Below, piece after piece: positions 1 through 8,582 of a DNA stretch of 64,000 bases. A program made the position numbers and the translations under genes. The notes beneath the pieces are model-generated. The model searched no databases. It saw only the letters and a list, made by a program, of their open reading frames with translations, and was not told the origin of the DNA. The number at the start of each line of letters is the position of its first letter. The first letter of the stretch is position 1. Source of the DNA: Haloferax namakaokahaiae. Its GTDB lineage: Archaea; Halobacteriota; Halobacteria; Halobacteriales; Haloferacaceae. The stretch covers positions 62,001-126,000 of the forward strand of contig NZ_JBHTAA010000001.1 in NCBI RefSeq assembly GCF_042663225.1. The letters run 5' to 3'.

Positions 1-209
1 TCATGGCCTTCGTCGTGCTGTTCGCGGCGTCCGTCGTCACCGGTCTCCTGAACGTCGTCCCGCTCCTCGGCTTCGTCCTCGGGTCGTTCGTGACGTTCTA
101 CGCGGTCGTCGCCGCCTACTACATCATCGGCACGACGTGGGGCGAACTCCACGAAATCGAGATGATGGAAGACGACGGCGACATGCCCGGCGAACAGCCC
201 GCCGTCTAA
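1..209 (+). CDS. DUF4013-like membrane protein, C-terminal end only
   Basis: The reading frame is already open at the left edge, so only the last 68 or so residues are visible. They contain about two hydrophobic segments and a short acidic tail (EMMEDDGD) ending at a TAA. The hydrophobic pattern resembles the C-terminus of the next gene, and the two lie head to tail about 60 bases apart, which suggests tandem paralogues of the DUF4013 membrane family found widely in haloarchaea. No function is known for the family. The assignment rests on resemblance to the neighbour and is moderate. Confidence 0.6.
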   Translation, partial: MAFVVLFAASVVTGLLNVVPLLGFVLGSFVTFYAVVAAYYIIGTTWGELHEIEMMEDDGDMPGEQPAV

Positions 210-268
210 GCCTCGGTATTCGACTTTTCGACGGAATATCTAAACCCCCTTGCTGAGTGACTTCATCC

Positions 269-979
269 ATGCTCTCTGATGCACTGTGGTTCCTCAAGCG
301 AAGCGACGACTGGGTCGCCACGACCATCATCGGTGGCGTGCTCTCGCTCCTCTCCGTTCTCATCATCCCGGCGTTCATCCTACAGGGGTATCTCGTCAAG
401 GCTATGCGCGCGGCGGCGAACGGCGAGGAGGCCGCCCCATCCTTTACCGACTGGGGCGAACTGTTCGTCGATGGCGTGAAACTGTTCGTCGTCGGTCTCG
501 GCTGGTCGCTCGTGGTCATCGTCCCGATGATTCTCTTGACTATCGTCCTCGGCATCGGCTCTGCCGCGCTCACACAGGGAGCGACGGACCCGAGTGCAGT
601 CTCGTCGGCCGGAAGTCTTGGACTCGGCATCTTCAGCCTCGTCGGCTTCCTGCTCATCGGCCTGCTCGGTCTGCTCGTGGGCTTTCTCGTCCCCGCGGCG
701 AGCGTGAACTTCGCTATCGAGGGGAATCTCGGCGCTGGATTCGACGTTCGGACGATTACAGGGGCGGCGTTCACGAGCGATTACGTCGTCGCGTGGGTGC
801 TCGCAATCGTCGTCTCGATGGTTCTCGGAACCATCGGCAGTGTACTCAGCATCGTCCTCGTCGGTCTCTTCCTCCTGTTCTACGTCCAAGTGATGACCTA
901 CTACCTGTTCGCCCGGGGTTACGCGGACGGACTCGGCTACTTCCCCGGTTCGAGTGAGCGTTCGACCGCGGGTTGGTGA
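269..979 (+). CDS. DUF4013 family membrane protein
   Basis: This is a protein of about 236 residues with several long hydrophobic segments separated by short loops and ending in a GYADGLGYF-type tail. I take the ATG at 269; an in-frame GTG at 257 is the alternative. The N-terminal soluble stretch (residues 1-15) carries a W-F-L-K-R-S-D-D-W pattern that I associate with DUF4013 proteins of haloarchaea. It is an integral membrane protein of unknown function. It follows the partial paralogue at the window edge and precedes pelA, but nothing links it functionally to translation. Confidence 0.7.
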   Translation: MLSDALWFLKRSDDWVATTIIGGVLSLLSVLIIPAFILQGYLVKAMRAAANGEEAAPSFTDWGELFVDGVKLFVVGLGWSLVVIVPMILLTIVLGIGSAALTQGATDPSAVSSAGSLGLGIFSLVGFLLIGLLGLLVGFLVPAASVNFAIEGNLGAGFDVRTITGAAFTSDYVVAWVLAIVVSMVLGTIGSVLSIVLVGLFLLFYVQVMTYYLFARGYADGLGYFPGSSERSTAGW

Positions 980-1024
980 GCGTCGATAGCAGGACTCTTT
1001 TCCGTTCCGTGACGACTCACGAGT

Positions 1025-2095
1025 ATGCGTATCGCCAATCGCGGCCGCGGTGAGGAAGGACGCGAGCGAATCTCACTGGTCCCCGAGAACGTAGACGACC
1101 TCTGGCACCTCTCGTACGTGCTCGAACCCGGCGACTTGGTCTCCGGCGACACCACCCGCCGCATCCAGCGCGACGACGAACAGATGCGCGACACCGGCGG
1201 CGAGCGCGAGCACCTCCACGTCACCATCGAAGTAGAAGACGTGGAGTTCGCTCGATTCGCCAATCGCCTCCGAGTCGGCGGCGTCATCGTCTCGTGTTCG
1301 AGAGAAGACCAACTCGGCCACCACCACACGCTCAACGTCGAGGAACGCGCCGAGATAACCATCGAGAAACACTTCAAAGCCGACCAAATCGACCGCATCG
1401 AAGCGGCCGAGGCGGCCACCGAGAACCCCGACGTCGCCATCGCAACGGTCGAAGAGGGGGCCGCGTACATCCACACCGTCGCCCAGTACGGCACCGAGGA
1501 GTACGCCTCGCTCACGAAACCAACTGGCAAGGGAGAGTACGCCCGCCCGCGCTCCGAACTGTTCTCGGAACTCGGGTCGGCGCTGTCGCATCTCAAAGTA
1601 GATGCCATCATCCTCGCCGGACCGGGATTCACGAAGAACGACGCGCTCGATTACCTCCAAGAGAATCACCCCGATGTCGCCGAGAACATCATCACGACCG
1701 TCGATACCGCCGGCGTTGGTGACCGCGGCGTTCACGAGGTGCTCAAGCGCGGCGCGGTGGACGACGTGCAGAAAGAGACGCGAATCGCCGAGGAGGCCAA
1801 CCTCATCGACGACCTGATGGAGAACATCTCGACCGGCGCGAAAGCGGCCTACGGCATCGAGCAGGTCGCCGAAGCCGCGGACTACGGCGCGGTCGAGAAC
1901 CTCCTCATCCTCGACTCCCGACTACGAGCAGAGCGGCAAGGAAAGGGCGACTGGGACCTCGACATCAACGACGTCATCGACTCGGTCGAGCAGAAAGGCG
2001 GCGAAGTCACCGTCTTTTCGGCGGAGTTCCAACCCGGCGAGCAGTTGAAGAACCTCGGCGGCGTCGCCGCGATTCTGCGGTATCGGCTTCAGTAA
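1025..2095 (+). CDS. pelA: mRNA surveillance protein pelota
   Basis: This 356-residue protein has the full length of archaeal Pelota (aPelota/Dom34). The N-terminal domain (about 1-130) begins MRIANRGRGEEG and contains the typical segment around PENVDDLWHLSYVLEPGD. The central domain (about 135-260) and the eRF1-like C-terminal domain (about 260-356, ending AILRYRL) follow. Pelota enters the A site of stalled ribosomes and, with an EF1A-type GTPase and ABCE1, splits them; archaeal Pelota can also serve RF3/Hbs1-like roles with aEF1A. It lacks the GGQ motif of eRF1, as expected for Pelota. It is monocistronic by spacing. The assignment is secure. Confidence 0.95.
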   Translation: MRIANRGRGEEGRERISLVPENVDDLWHLSYVLEPGDLVSGDTTRRIQRDDEQMRDTGGEREHLHVTIEVEDVEFARFANRLRVGGVIVSCSREDQLGHHHTLNVEERAEITIEKHFKADQIDRIEAAEAATENPDVAIATVEEGAAYIHTVAQYGTEEYASLTKPTGKGEYARPRSELFSELGSALSHLKVDAIILAGPGFTKNDALDYLQENHPDVAENIITTVDTAGVGDRGVHEVLKRGAVDDVQKETRIAEEANLIDDLMENISTGAKAAYGIEQVAEAADYGAVENLLILDSRLRAERQGKGDWDLDINDVIDSVEQKGGEVTVFSAEFQPGEQLKNLGGVAAILRYRLQ

Positions 2096-2173
2096 GCCCG
2101 AATTCGTTCGGTTCTCCGTTTTCGGGATAACCGTTTAGCTGTCTGCGGCCGAACACTCTGTGTGCCGCTGCGT

Positions 2174-2599
2174 ATGGCTTCGACGCTCACCGCGCGAGTT
2201 GACCGATGGCTCGACCAGGTGTTCTTCGCCGGGTGGGAGATTTCGGTCCTCGTCATCCCCATACTGTGGTTTCTCATCTTCGCGGAGTCGCCGGAAGCGG
2301 TGTCGCTGTCGGGGATAACGGCACTCGTCACGAGTTCGGCGGCCGTCGGGACGTTTCGAGGTGGCTACATCGATACCGGGTCGTGGCCGCGGCCCGGCCA
2401 CCTCCCGTCGCTTCCCGCCCGGTCGGCGTACTACAGCCTCGTCGTCGGCGGGTCGGCGATGCTCGGCGCGATGGCGCAAGTCGAATTCGGGTCGCTCTGG
2501 CTCGGCATCGTCGTTCCGACCGTGGCGACGTGCACCTCGCTGGCGCTCGTTCCGAGGGTTCTCGCGCAGTTGCAACGCGTCGCTCGGATGACGGTCTGA
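2174..2599 (+). CDS. haloarchaeal membrane protein of unknown function
   Basis: This protein of about 141 residues has four hydrophobic segments, around residues 18-38, 44-62, 80-100 and 105-130, with a short basic C-terminus (LQRVARMTV). I start it at the ATG at 2174; a GTG at 2162 would add four residues. It ends ten bases before the end of a convergent gene. The segment with aromatic and glycine-rich residues between helices 2 and 3 (FRGGYIDTGSWPRPGH) looks like an ordered loop. I do not recognise the family and assign no function. Confidence 0.65.
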   Translation: MASTLTARVDRWLDQVFFAGWEISVLVIPILWFLIFAESPEAVSLSGITALVTSSAAVGTFRGGYIDTGSWPRPGHLPSLPARSAYYSLVVGGSAMLGAMAQVEFGSLWLGIVVPTVATCTSLALVPRVLAQLQRVARMTV

Positions 2600-2609
2600 C
2601 CCGTCCACG

Positions 2610-2873
2610 TCAATCGATGAGGACTAGTATCGTACCCAGAACAGAGAGCGTCGCGGCGAGCCCCACGAGCCAAATCGGGGCGAGAATATCCAGTTCTGCC
2701 GCGTCTTTCGTCACGAGTTGAAACACGGCGTTCGCCATGATTCCGAACCCGCCGGCGACCATCAGCACTGCGCCGATGGCGATTCCCTGCGAAGCCAGTG
2801 ACTCGAGACCGGCGATGCCCATACCCATCCCTGCGATACCGAACAAGAAGTGAGAGAGAACGGCTCGGTCCAT
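2610..2873 (-). CDS. small membrane protein of unknown function
   Basis: This 87-residue protein consists almost entirely of three hydrophobic segments, the first rich in glycine and methionine (GIAGMGMGIAGLESL), with one charged stretch (TKDAAELD) between the second and third. Convergent with the gene ending at 2599. No motif allows a functional call. Reading-frame integrity, acidic loops and haloarchaeal codon use support it as a real gene. Confidence 0.6.
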   Translation of the reverse strand: MDRAVLSHFLFGIAGMGMGIAGLESLASQGIAIGAVLMVAGGFGIMANAVFQLVTKDAAELDILAPIWLVGLAATLSVLGTILVLID

Positions 2874-2926
2874 GTTCGACCCTTCAAGTGAGTAAATGAA
2901 AACAGTTCTGGCAGTCGGCCTGACGA

Positions 2927-3925
2927 CTATTCGCCCGTCAGCGACTCGCTCGCCGGAGAGAAATCGATAGTCGTTCCAAGGTCCTCGTCCCGGGCTTTCT
3001 CGTAGAGCATGTACGCGGCCGCGACGGTTTCGATACCGGTCCCGCCGCTATCGAAGACGGTAACCTCCTCGTCGTCTTCGCGTCCTGGGACCGACCCCGC
3101 GACCACGTCGCCGAGTTCGGCGTAGATGTGGTCGTCGTCAACGACACCCTCGTCGCGGGCGAGGAGGAACGACCCGGCGTCCATCAGGGCGCGTTCTCGG
3201 AGGTCGGGGACGTACTTCGCGCGCTCGATGGTCGTCGCGTCCAGTTCGCGTTTCTCGGGGTGGTACTGGCCCATCGCGGTGACGTGCGTCCCGGGTTCGA
3301 GCAGGTCGCCGTCGAACACCGGTTCGGCCGCCGTCGTCGCGGTGACGACGATATCCGCGCCTTCGACCGCCGCGCCGCTGGAAGCGACGGCCGCGACGCT
3401 GGCGTCGAGCACGCGGTCCATCTCGCCCGCGAACGCTTCGCGGCTCTCCTTCGTCGGTGAGTACACCCAGACGCTTTCGAGGTCGCGGACGGTGGCGAGC
3501 GCGCGGAGTTGCCCGCGTGCCTGCGGACCGCTCCCGATGAGTGCGACCGTCGAGGCGTCTTCGCGGGCGAGTTCGTCCGCGGCGACTGCACCCGCCGCAC
3601 CGGTCTTGAAGGGGTTCATGCTCGCGCCATCGAGGAGCGCGAGGGGTTCGCCGGACGCCGAATCGAACAGCGGCGTCATGAACCACGCGTCCTCCGCGCC
3701 GAATCCGGCCGAGTACATGTAGCCGCCCATCGCGCCCGTCTCGGGAAGGACTGCCGCGTACGTGGTGAACATCCCCGGTGGGTCGCGGTTGAGCAACTTG
3801 GTTCGGGGTTCGGCGGGCGCGCCCTCGCCGCGCTGTCGATAGCCGTCGCGGACGGCATCGACGTACTCGCCGGGCGTTGCGAGACCCTGAACGTCTTCGC
3901 TCGTCAGAAATCGAGTAGTGGTCAT
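2927..3925 (-). CDS. ornithine cyclodeaminase / mu-crystallin family NAD(P)-dependent enzyme
   Basis: This protein of about 332 residues has the typical length of the ornithine cyclodeaminase/archaeal alanine dehydrogenase family. I see the N-terminal segment F-L-T-S-E-D-V, a conserved KTGAAGAVAADELAR-type region before the Rossmann fold, and the dinucleotide-binding glycine motif in ALIGSGPQARGQLRAL (about residues 130-145). Members deaminate ornithine to proline, or reduce imines such as alanine or a ketimine; the substrate here cannot be read from sequence. The ATG at 3925 is preferred over a GTG at 3937 because the family begins close to it. It stands alone between unrelated genes. Confidence 0.85.
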   Translation of the reverse strand: MTTTRFLTSEDVQGLATPGEYVDAVRDGYRQRGEGAPAEPRTKLLNRDPPGMFTTYAAVLPETGAMGGYMYSAGFGAEDAWFMTPLFDSASGEPLALLDGASMNPFKTGAAGAVAADELAREDASTVALIGSGPQARGQLRALATVRDLESVWVYSPTKESREAFAGEMDRVLDASVAAVASSGAAVEGADIVVTATTAAEPVFDGDLLEPGTHVTAMGQYHPEKRELDATTIERAKYVPDLRERALMDAGSFLLARDEGVVDDDHIYAELGDVVAGSVPGREDDEEVTVFDSGGTGIETVAAAYMLYEKARDEDLGTTIDFSPASESLTGE

Positions 3926-4000
3926 GTCACGGTGCACGTGACGAACGGTGAAAACCCTGCGGGCCTCACCGAAAACAGTCGAGAAGGCCGGTTAGTGAGA

Positions 4001-4246
4001 TTAGTCCGCGTCGAGAACGGCGGGTCCCGGGCGTTCGGCCGTGGCAGCAGATGCAACGGGACTAGGTGACGGGGCGGATTTCGAGGGGCCATTGATGAAC
4101 AGTGCGTGTCCCGTGAGCAGTGCTGCGACTCCCGCGGCCATCGGAACGGCCATCGTGACGTTCAGTCCCACGACGACGAGTGCGCCAGTGATGCCGAGGA
4201 GTGCAAGCGGAATCAGCCCAAGAATGTAGTCGTAATATCCCGTCAT
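4001..4246 (-). CDS. small two-helix membrane protein
   Basis: This 81-residue protein begins MTGYYDYILGLIPLALLG and has two to three hydrophobic segments up to about residue 52, followed by a proline/serine/alanine-rich soluble tail ending VLDAD. This arrangement (short N-terminus, two helices, low-complexity tail) occurs in small haloarchaeal membrane proteins that I have seen annotated only as hypothetical. An A+T-rich stretch just upstream of the start (TAAGATATCTATATG, beginning near 4247) may hold its promoter. Confidence 0.6.
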   Translation of the reverse strand: MTGYYDYILGLIPLALLGITGALVVVGLNVTMAVPMAAGVAALLTGHALFINGPSKSAPSPSPVASAATAERPGPAVLDAD

Positions 4247-4504
4247 AAGATATCTATATGTACGTAGCTAAGCGGTATAATTCTTTCCCATAGGCCACTG
4301 ATAATCTCGCTGTGGGTTTAGAATCACATTCTCATAAGTTATGAGGCGGTAAATCACCAGACAACGCGGGGTTAAACAGTGCATATAATGACCACTACAA
4401 CGGCAAAACGAGTTGTGAACGAGTCGTGAACAACCACGCGCCACTCGTGGCACGGCCTGCCGCAACTCCACATCGTTAACCGTACTCGTGTCGTGCGAGC
4501 GCAT

Positions 4505-5818
4505 GTGAATCGAAACGACCGCGAAATCGTCTCGTTGGTGAGTCTCGCTCACGGGATGGTTCACACCTACGAACTCTCTATCCCGATTTTCGTCGCCATC
4601 TGGCTCCGTGAGTACACCACCATCGGCCTCGGCTTCTCCTCTCTTCCCGTCACGACCGCCTCACTCGGTGTGATGACGGGGGTCGGCTTCGCACTGTTCG
4701 GTTTAGGAGCGCTCCCCGGCGGCATTCTCGTCGATCGATTCGGCTCGAAACGACTCATCGTCGGCTGTCTCGTCGGGATGGCCAGCGCGTTCGCCATCCT
4801 CGCTATCTCCCCGAACCTGGCCGTCGTCGCGCTCGCGCTCGTCATCTGGGGTATCGCCGCGAGTATCTACCACCCGGCGGGGCTTCGACTCATCAGCACC
4901 GGCGTCGAAGAGCGCGGGTCCGGCTTCGCGTACCACGGCATCGCGGGCAACATCGGCATCGGTTTCGGTCCCTTCGTCACGGCGCTCTTGTTGCTCTTTT
5001 TCGACTGGCACGTCGTCGCCGGCGTCCTCGCCATTCCGGCGTTCGTCGCGGCGCTCGTCGCAACCCGCGCCGACTTCGAAGAACAGGCCGCCGTGGCTAC
5101 TGCAGACGGCGGCGACGACGGCGACGATAAGAGCAGCGCGGGCGTCTCGTCGCTCGGCGAGTTCGTCACCCAATCGAAGGGTCTCTTCCTCGGTGGCTTC
5201 GCACTCGTGTTCTTCGTCGTGATGTGCTCCGGTCTGTTCTACCGCGGCGTCACGACGTTCCTCCCGGACCTCATCGGCGGCGTCCTCGGCATCCAACCCG
5301 TTCCAATCTCGGAGTTCTTGCCCGCGTCGCTCGTCCCCGGCGACTCGTCGAACGCACCCACGCTCGACGTGGAACTCTACGTCTACGCCGGACTCCTGAC
5401 CGTGGGCGTCTTCGGCCAGTACGTCGGCGGCAAACTCACCGACCACATCCGAACCGAGCGCGGCCTGCTCATCGGATTCGGCTCGCTCGCGGTCATCGCC
5501 GTCGCGTTCATCCCGGTCGCCCAACTCGGCGTCGTCCCGTTGCTCGTCATCTGTGCGTTCCTCGGGTTCTTCCTCTTCCTCGTCCAACCGCTGTACCAGG
5601 CGACGGTCGCGGAGTACACGCCCGCGGGCTACCGCGGTCTCTCCTACGGCTACACCTACCTCGGCGTCTTCGGCGTCGGCGCGCTCGGCGGCGCTATCGC
5701 TGGCTACGTCCTCAGCGTCGCCTCGCCGAACGAACTCTTCTACGTGCTCGCCGGGTTCGGTCTGACGGGTGCGCTGCTCAGCGCGGCGTTGTTACGAAGA
5801 AAGCCTGCACCCGCCTGA
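4505..5818 (+). CDS. major facilitator superfamily transporter (FsrA/Fsr-like)
   Basis: About 437 residues with twelve predicted membrane spans in two groups of six, separated by an acidic, low-complexity cytoplasmic loop (EEQAAVATADGGDDGDD, about residues 197-215). The first loop carries the MFS signature region (GGILVDRFGSKRLIVG). The N-terminal SLAHGMVHTYELSIPIF resembles the fosmidomycin-resistance-type MFS subfamily. Substrate unknown. Two in-frame GTG codons (4493 and 4505) are possible starts; I choose 4505 because it lies close to the first conserved residues. The gene stands alone, with a 258-base non-coding stretch before it. Confidence 0.85.
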   Translation: MNRNDREIVSLVSLAHGMVHTYELSIPIFVAIWLREYTTIGLGFSSLPVTTASLGVMTGVGFALFGLGALPGGILVDRFGSKRLIVGCLVGMASAFAILAISPNLAVVALALVIWGIAASIYHPAGLRLISTGVEERGSGFAYHGIAGNIGIGFGPFVTALLLLFFDWHVVAGVLAIPAFVAALVATRADFEEQAAVATADGGDDGDDKSSAGVSSLGEFVTQSKGLFLGGFALVFFVVMCSGLFYRGVTTFLPDLIGGVLGIQPVPISEFLPASLVPGDSSNAPTLDVELYVYAGLLTVGVFGQYVGGKLTDHIRTERGLLIGFGSLAVIAVAFIPVAQLGVVPLLVICAFLGFFLFLVQPLYQATVAEYTPAGYRGLSYGYTYLGVFGVGALGGAIAGYVLSVASPNELFYVLAGFGLTGALLSAALLRRKPAPA

Positions 5819-5860
5819 GCGGGCGCGTAGCGGTCGAGTTCTAAAATTCGATGCCGTTTC

Positions 5861-6277
5861 TCAGACGAGGCGGAAGTACACCGTTCGCCAGACGCCGAGC
5901 GCGAGCGACCCGAGGACGAGCATCACAGCGATGAAGATTGGGTCGGCACCGCCGTCGAACAGCGGCGTCCAGCGGATGACTGCGCCGAGAATCGCGGCGA
6001 CCAACCACGACCGAATCCCGAGCGGCACGGCCGACTTCGCGGACTCGGCAGCGCCGGGTGAGTACGCACCCAAGAGCGGTGCGACGATGGCCCACGCGAG
6101 GAGGAAGGGAACCGCGGTCAGCACCCATCCTGCGGGGTCGGTCGAGAGGTACGAGACGCCGTTGTGGTTGATGACGCCGACGGTCACGAGGAGGAAGATG
6201 ACGAGGATATCGCCCACTGCGAGGGGGAGTGCCCCGGCATCGAGTCGCTCCTCTAAGAAGGACGTCGAAGTTGCCAT
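5861..6277 (-). CDS. DUF3054 family membrane protein
   Basis: This 138-residue protein has four hydrophobic segments. The first contains the acidic residue typical of DUF3054 (LAVGDILVIFLLVTVGVINHNG), and the last half has conserved arginines (GIRSWLVAA and VIRWTPLFDGG). The family is found in actinobacteria and haloarchaea and has no assigned function. It is convergent with the MFS gene and shares orientation with the methyltransferase upstream (6299-6880), separated by only about 20 bases, so the two may be cotranscribed. Confidence 0.75.
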   Translation of the reverse strand: MATSTSFLEERLDAGALPLAVGDILVIFLLVTVGVINHNGVSYLSTDPAGWVLTAVPFLLAWAIVAPLLGAYSPGAAESAKSAVPLGIRSWLVAAILGAVIRWTPLFDGGADPIFIAVMLVLGSLALGVWRTVYFRLV

Positions 6278-6298
6278 ACACCGAAATTCGTCGCCCCC

Positions 6299-6880
6299 CT
6301 AATGGCTCTCCCGTTTTTTCCCCACGACGGTGTACTCGAAGCCGCCTTCGACCACCTCGGCGTCCAACCCCGCTTGTTCGAGGAATCGCGTGAGTTCGCC
6401 GGGTGCGGAAAACGCCGACCCGAACCCGACGAGTTTCTCGGCGAGTTCGAGACCACGGCCTCGCACCGTCCCCGGGTCGAATTCCTGTATCACGAACACC
6501 CCGCCCGGCCTGAGGACGCGAACGACCTCGTCCGTGACGGTTCGCTGGTTCGGCATGTGGTGGAAGGCGTCCACGACGGTGACGGCGTCGAGCGACTCGT
6601 CGGCGAAGGGGAGCGACCGCGCGTCACCCTGCACGCAGTCGAGGCCGCGGTTCGACGCGCGGCCGAGCATGCCCGCCGACCGGTCGAATACGAGCGGGTC
6701 CGAGACTGGCAGCGCCAGCGTCGCTCGCCCTGACCCGCCCCCGATATCGACCACGCGCTCGATTTCGCCGTCGGCCTGTGCGAGTCCGGCCGCGAGTGCG
6801 TCGCGCTCGGCGGGGGGCATGACGAGGTCGTACAGCGGTGCGAACCGGTCGAAGAACCGAACGTCGCCAGCGCCGTGCAT
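6299..6880 (-). CDS. class I SAM-dependent methyltransferase
   Basis: This protein of about 193 residues has the methyltransferase 11 fold: motif I VVDIGGGSGRATL (about residues 44-56), an acidic motif II region, and the GDARSLPFADESLDAVTVVDAFHH stretch typical of UbiE/menaquinone-type and small-molecule methyltransferases, followed by RVLRPGGVFVIQEFDP. The substrate is not evident. I use the ATG at 6880; a GTG at 6895 is an alternative. It is divergent from the acetyltransferase at 6940, with about 60 bases between the starts for both promoters. Confidence 0.85.
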   Translation of the reverse strand: MHGAGDVRFFDRFAPLYDLVMPPAERDALAAGLAQADGEIERVVDIGGGSGRATLALPVSDPLVFDRSAGMLGRASNRGLDCVQGDARSLPFADESLDAVTVVDAFHHMPNQRTVTDEVVRVLRPGGVFVIQEFDPGTVRGRGLELAEKLVGFGSAFSAPGELTRFLEQAGLDAEVVEGGFEYTVVGKKRESH

Positions 6881-6939
6881 GCTCGATTCCACCACTCGGT
6901 CAGGGAAGGTTCTTGCGCGTCGCTCCCCTTCGCCCCGAT

Positions 6940-7548
6940 ATGGAGTTCGCAGTGCTCGGATGGCCGGCCGACGGGCCGCGACTTCGACTCGACTATCGGC
7001 GCTTTACCTACGCCGGGAAGTTCATCACGACGAAGACGGGGAAAGCCGTCCTCAGCGACCCAGAGGCTCCACTGCCGCCGCTTTCTGACGAGCGTCCGCC
7101 GCCGGCAGACGGCCCGGAACACCTCGGCGAACTCCGAGACGACGTGCTCGCGGCCGTCGCGTTCAACGAGGACCGAACCGATTCGGACACGCTCTGGATT
7201 CGCTACATCACGGTTCGACGCGACCGACGCGGCGAGGGACTCGGACCGGTACTGCTCTCGAAGTTCGTCGATGCGGCGGCCGAGTACGGCTACGACAGAT
7301 TGCGCATTGCGACGAACAACCCCTTCGCCTACGAAGCGTGCCACAAGGCGGGCTTCGGGTTCACGGGGCGGGAAACCGGTCTCGCAGAACTCGTCTTGGA
7401 GCGTCCGACAGACCGTCCGGCGAGCGTCTCGAAGGAGACCTATCAGTCTGGCTTAGACCGCTACCGGGCCCGTGACCTCGGTGACGACGAACACGAGTTT
7501 CTGGCGAGTCGAAAAGGCGCTGACCCGCCCGTCGTGGCCGACGAGTAG
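6940..7548 (+). CDS. GNAT family N-acetyltransferase
   Basis: This is a protein of 202 residues. The central part carries the acetyl-CoA binding motif A of the GNAT fold, IRYITVRRDRRGEGLGPVLLSKFVDAA (R-R-G-E-G-L-G, about residues 87-105), followed by the motif B-like FAYEACHKAGFGF. The C-terminal 45 residues are an acidic, charged extension. The acceptor is unknown. The ATG at 6940 fits the start of conserved sequence (MEFAVLGWP). The open frame continues upstream of it, but that part overlaps the divergent methyltransferase and reads as shadow. Confidence 0.85.
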   Translation: MEFAVLGWPADGPRLRLDYRRFTYAGKFITTKTGKAVLSDPEAPLPPLSDERPPPADGPEHLGELRDDVLAAVAFNEDRTDSDTLWIRYITVRRDRRGEGLGPVLLSKFVDAAAEYGYDRLRIATNNPFAYEACHKAGFGFTGRETGLAELVLERPTDRPASVSKETYQSGLDRYRARDLGDDEHEFLASRKGADPPVVADE

Positions 7549-7601
7549 GTCCGACGCGCCACTCGGGCGATTCAAATCCGTGGCGTGCGAACGCCGACCT
7601 A

Positions 7602-8582
7602 ATGGGAAATGCAGACCTTCGAAGCCTCGCCGCACTGCGCGAGGTCTCCTTCGACGACGTGGCCGGGAGCGTGGTCGCCGTCGATGCGCACAACTGGCTC
7701 TATCGGTATCTGACGACGACGGTCAAGTGGACGAACAGCGGGAAGTACACGACGAGCGACGGCGAGGAAGTCGCCAACCTCGTCGGCATCGTCCAGGGCC
7801 TACCGAAGTTCTACGAACACGACCTGCGACCCGTGTTCGTCTTCGACGGCGGCGTCACCGAGATGAAAGACGACGAGGTGGCAAAGCGGCGAGCGCAACG
7901 CGAGAAGGCCGAAGAACGCCTCGAAGAGGCCCGAGAAGCGGGCGACGCTATCGAGGCCGCACGGATGGAAGCGCGAACGCAGCGACTCACGAGCACGATT
8001 CAGGAGACGAGTCGGGAACTCCTCGCACTCCTCGACGTGCCGGTGGTCGAAGCACCCGCCGAGGGCGAAGCACAGGCCTCCTACATGGCCCGCAAGGGCG
8101 ATGCCGACTACGTCGGGAGCGAGGACTACGACACGCTCCTCTTCGGTGCGCCCTACACCCTGCGCCAACTCACGAGCAAGGGCAATCCCGAGTTGATGGA
8201 CCTCGACGGGACGCTGGAGAAACACGACATCACGTGGGAGCAACTCATCGACATCGCCATGCTCTGCGGGACGGACTTCAACGAGGGCGTCTCCGGCGTC
8301 GGCCCCAAGACGGCCGTCAAAGCCGTCAAAGAGCACGGCGACCTCTGGGGCGTCCTCGAAGACCGCGGCGAGCACATCCCGAACGCCGACCGCGTGCGAG
8401 AGTTCTTCGTGGACCCGCCGGTCACCGACGACTACGACATCGACTCGGACTACTCGCCCGACGTCGCGGCCGCCCGCGAGTACGTCACCGAGACGTGGGA
8501 AGTCGATGCCAACGAGGTCGCACGCGGCTTCGAGCGCATCGAAGAGTCGGTGACGCAGACGGGACTGGACCGCTGGACGTAG
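7602..8582 (+). CDS. fen: flap endonuclease FEN-1
   Basis: This 326-residue protein is a full-length archaeal FEN-1, the structure-specific nuclease that removes 5' flaps during Okazaki fragment maturation and base-excision repair. The N-domain (about 1-100) has VVAVDAHNWLYRYL and VFVFDGG. The I-domain holds EAPAEGEAQASYMA and VGSEDYDTLLFGAP, which supply the metal-binding acidic residues. The helix-hairpin-helix region is CGTDFNEGVSGVGPKTAVK. The extreme C-terminus, QTGLDRWT, looks like a degenerate PCNA-interacting (Qxx-L-xx-aromatic) box. Its stop codon abuts the stop codon of the convergent aminotransferase with no base between. Confidence 0.95.
   Translation: MGNADLRSLAALREVSFDDVAGSVVAVDAHNWLYRYLTTTVKWTNSGKYTTSDGEEVANLVGIVQGLPKFYEHDLRPVFVFDGGVTEMKDDEVAKRRAQREKAEERLEEAREAGDAIEAARMEARTQRLTSTIQETSRELLALLDVPVVEAPAEGEAQASYMARKGDADYVGSEDYDTLLFGAPYTLRQLTSKGNPELMDLDGTLEKHDITWEQLIDIAMLCGTDFNEGVSGVGPKTAVKAVKEHGDLWGVLEDRGEHIPNADRVREFFVDPPVTDDYDIDSDYSPDVAAAREYVTETWEVDANEVARGFERIEESVTQTGLDRWT

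Noticed and set aside
4268..4564. Minus-strand frame of 98 codons ahead of the MFS gene
   Set aside because: Composition unlike local genes, overlaps the MFS start and shows no motif; the space is better read as a promoter region.
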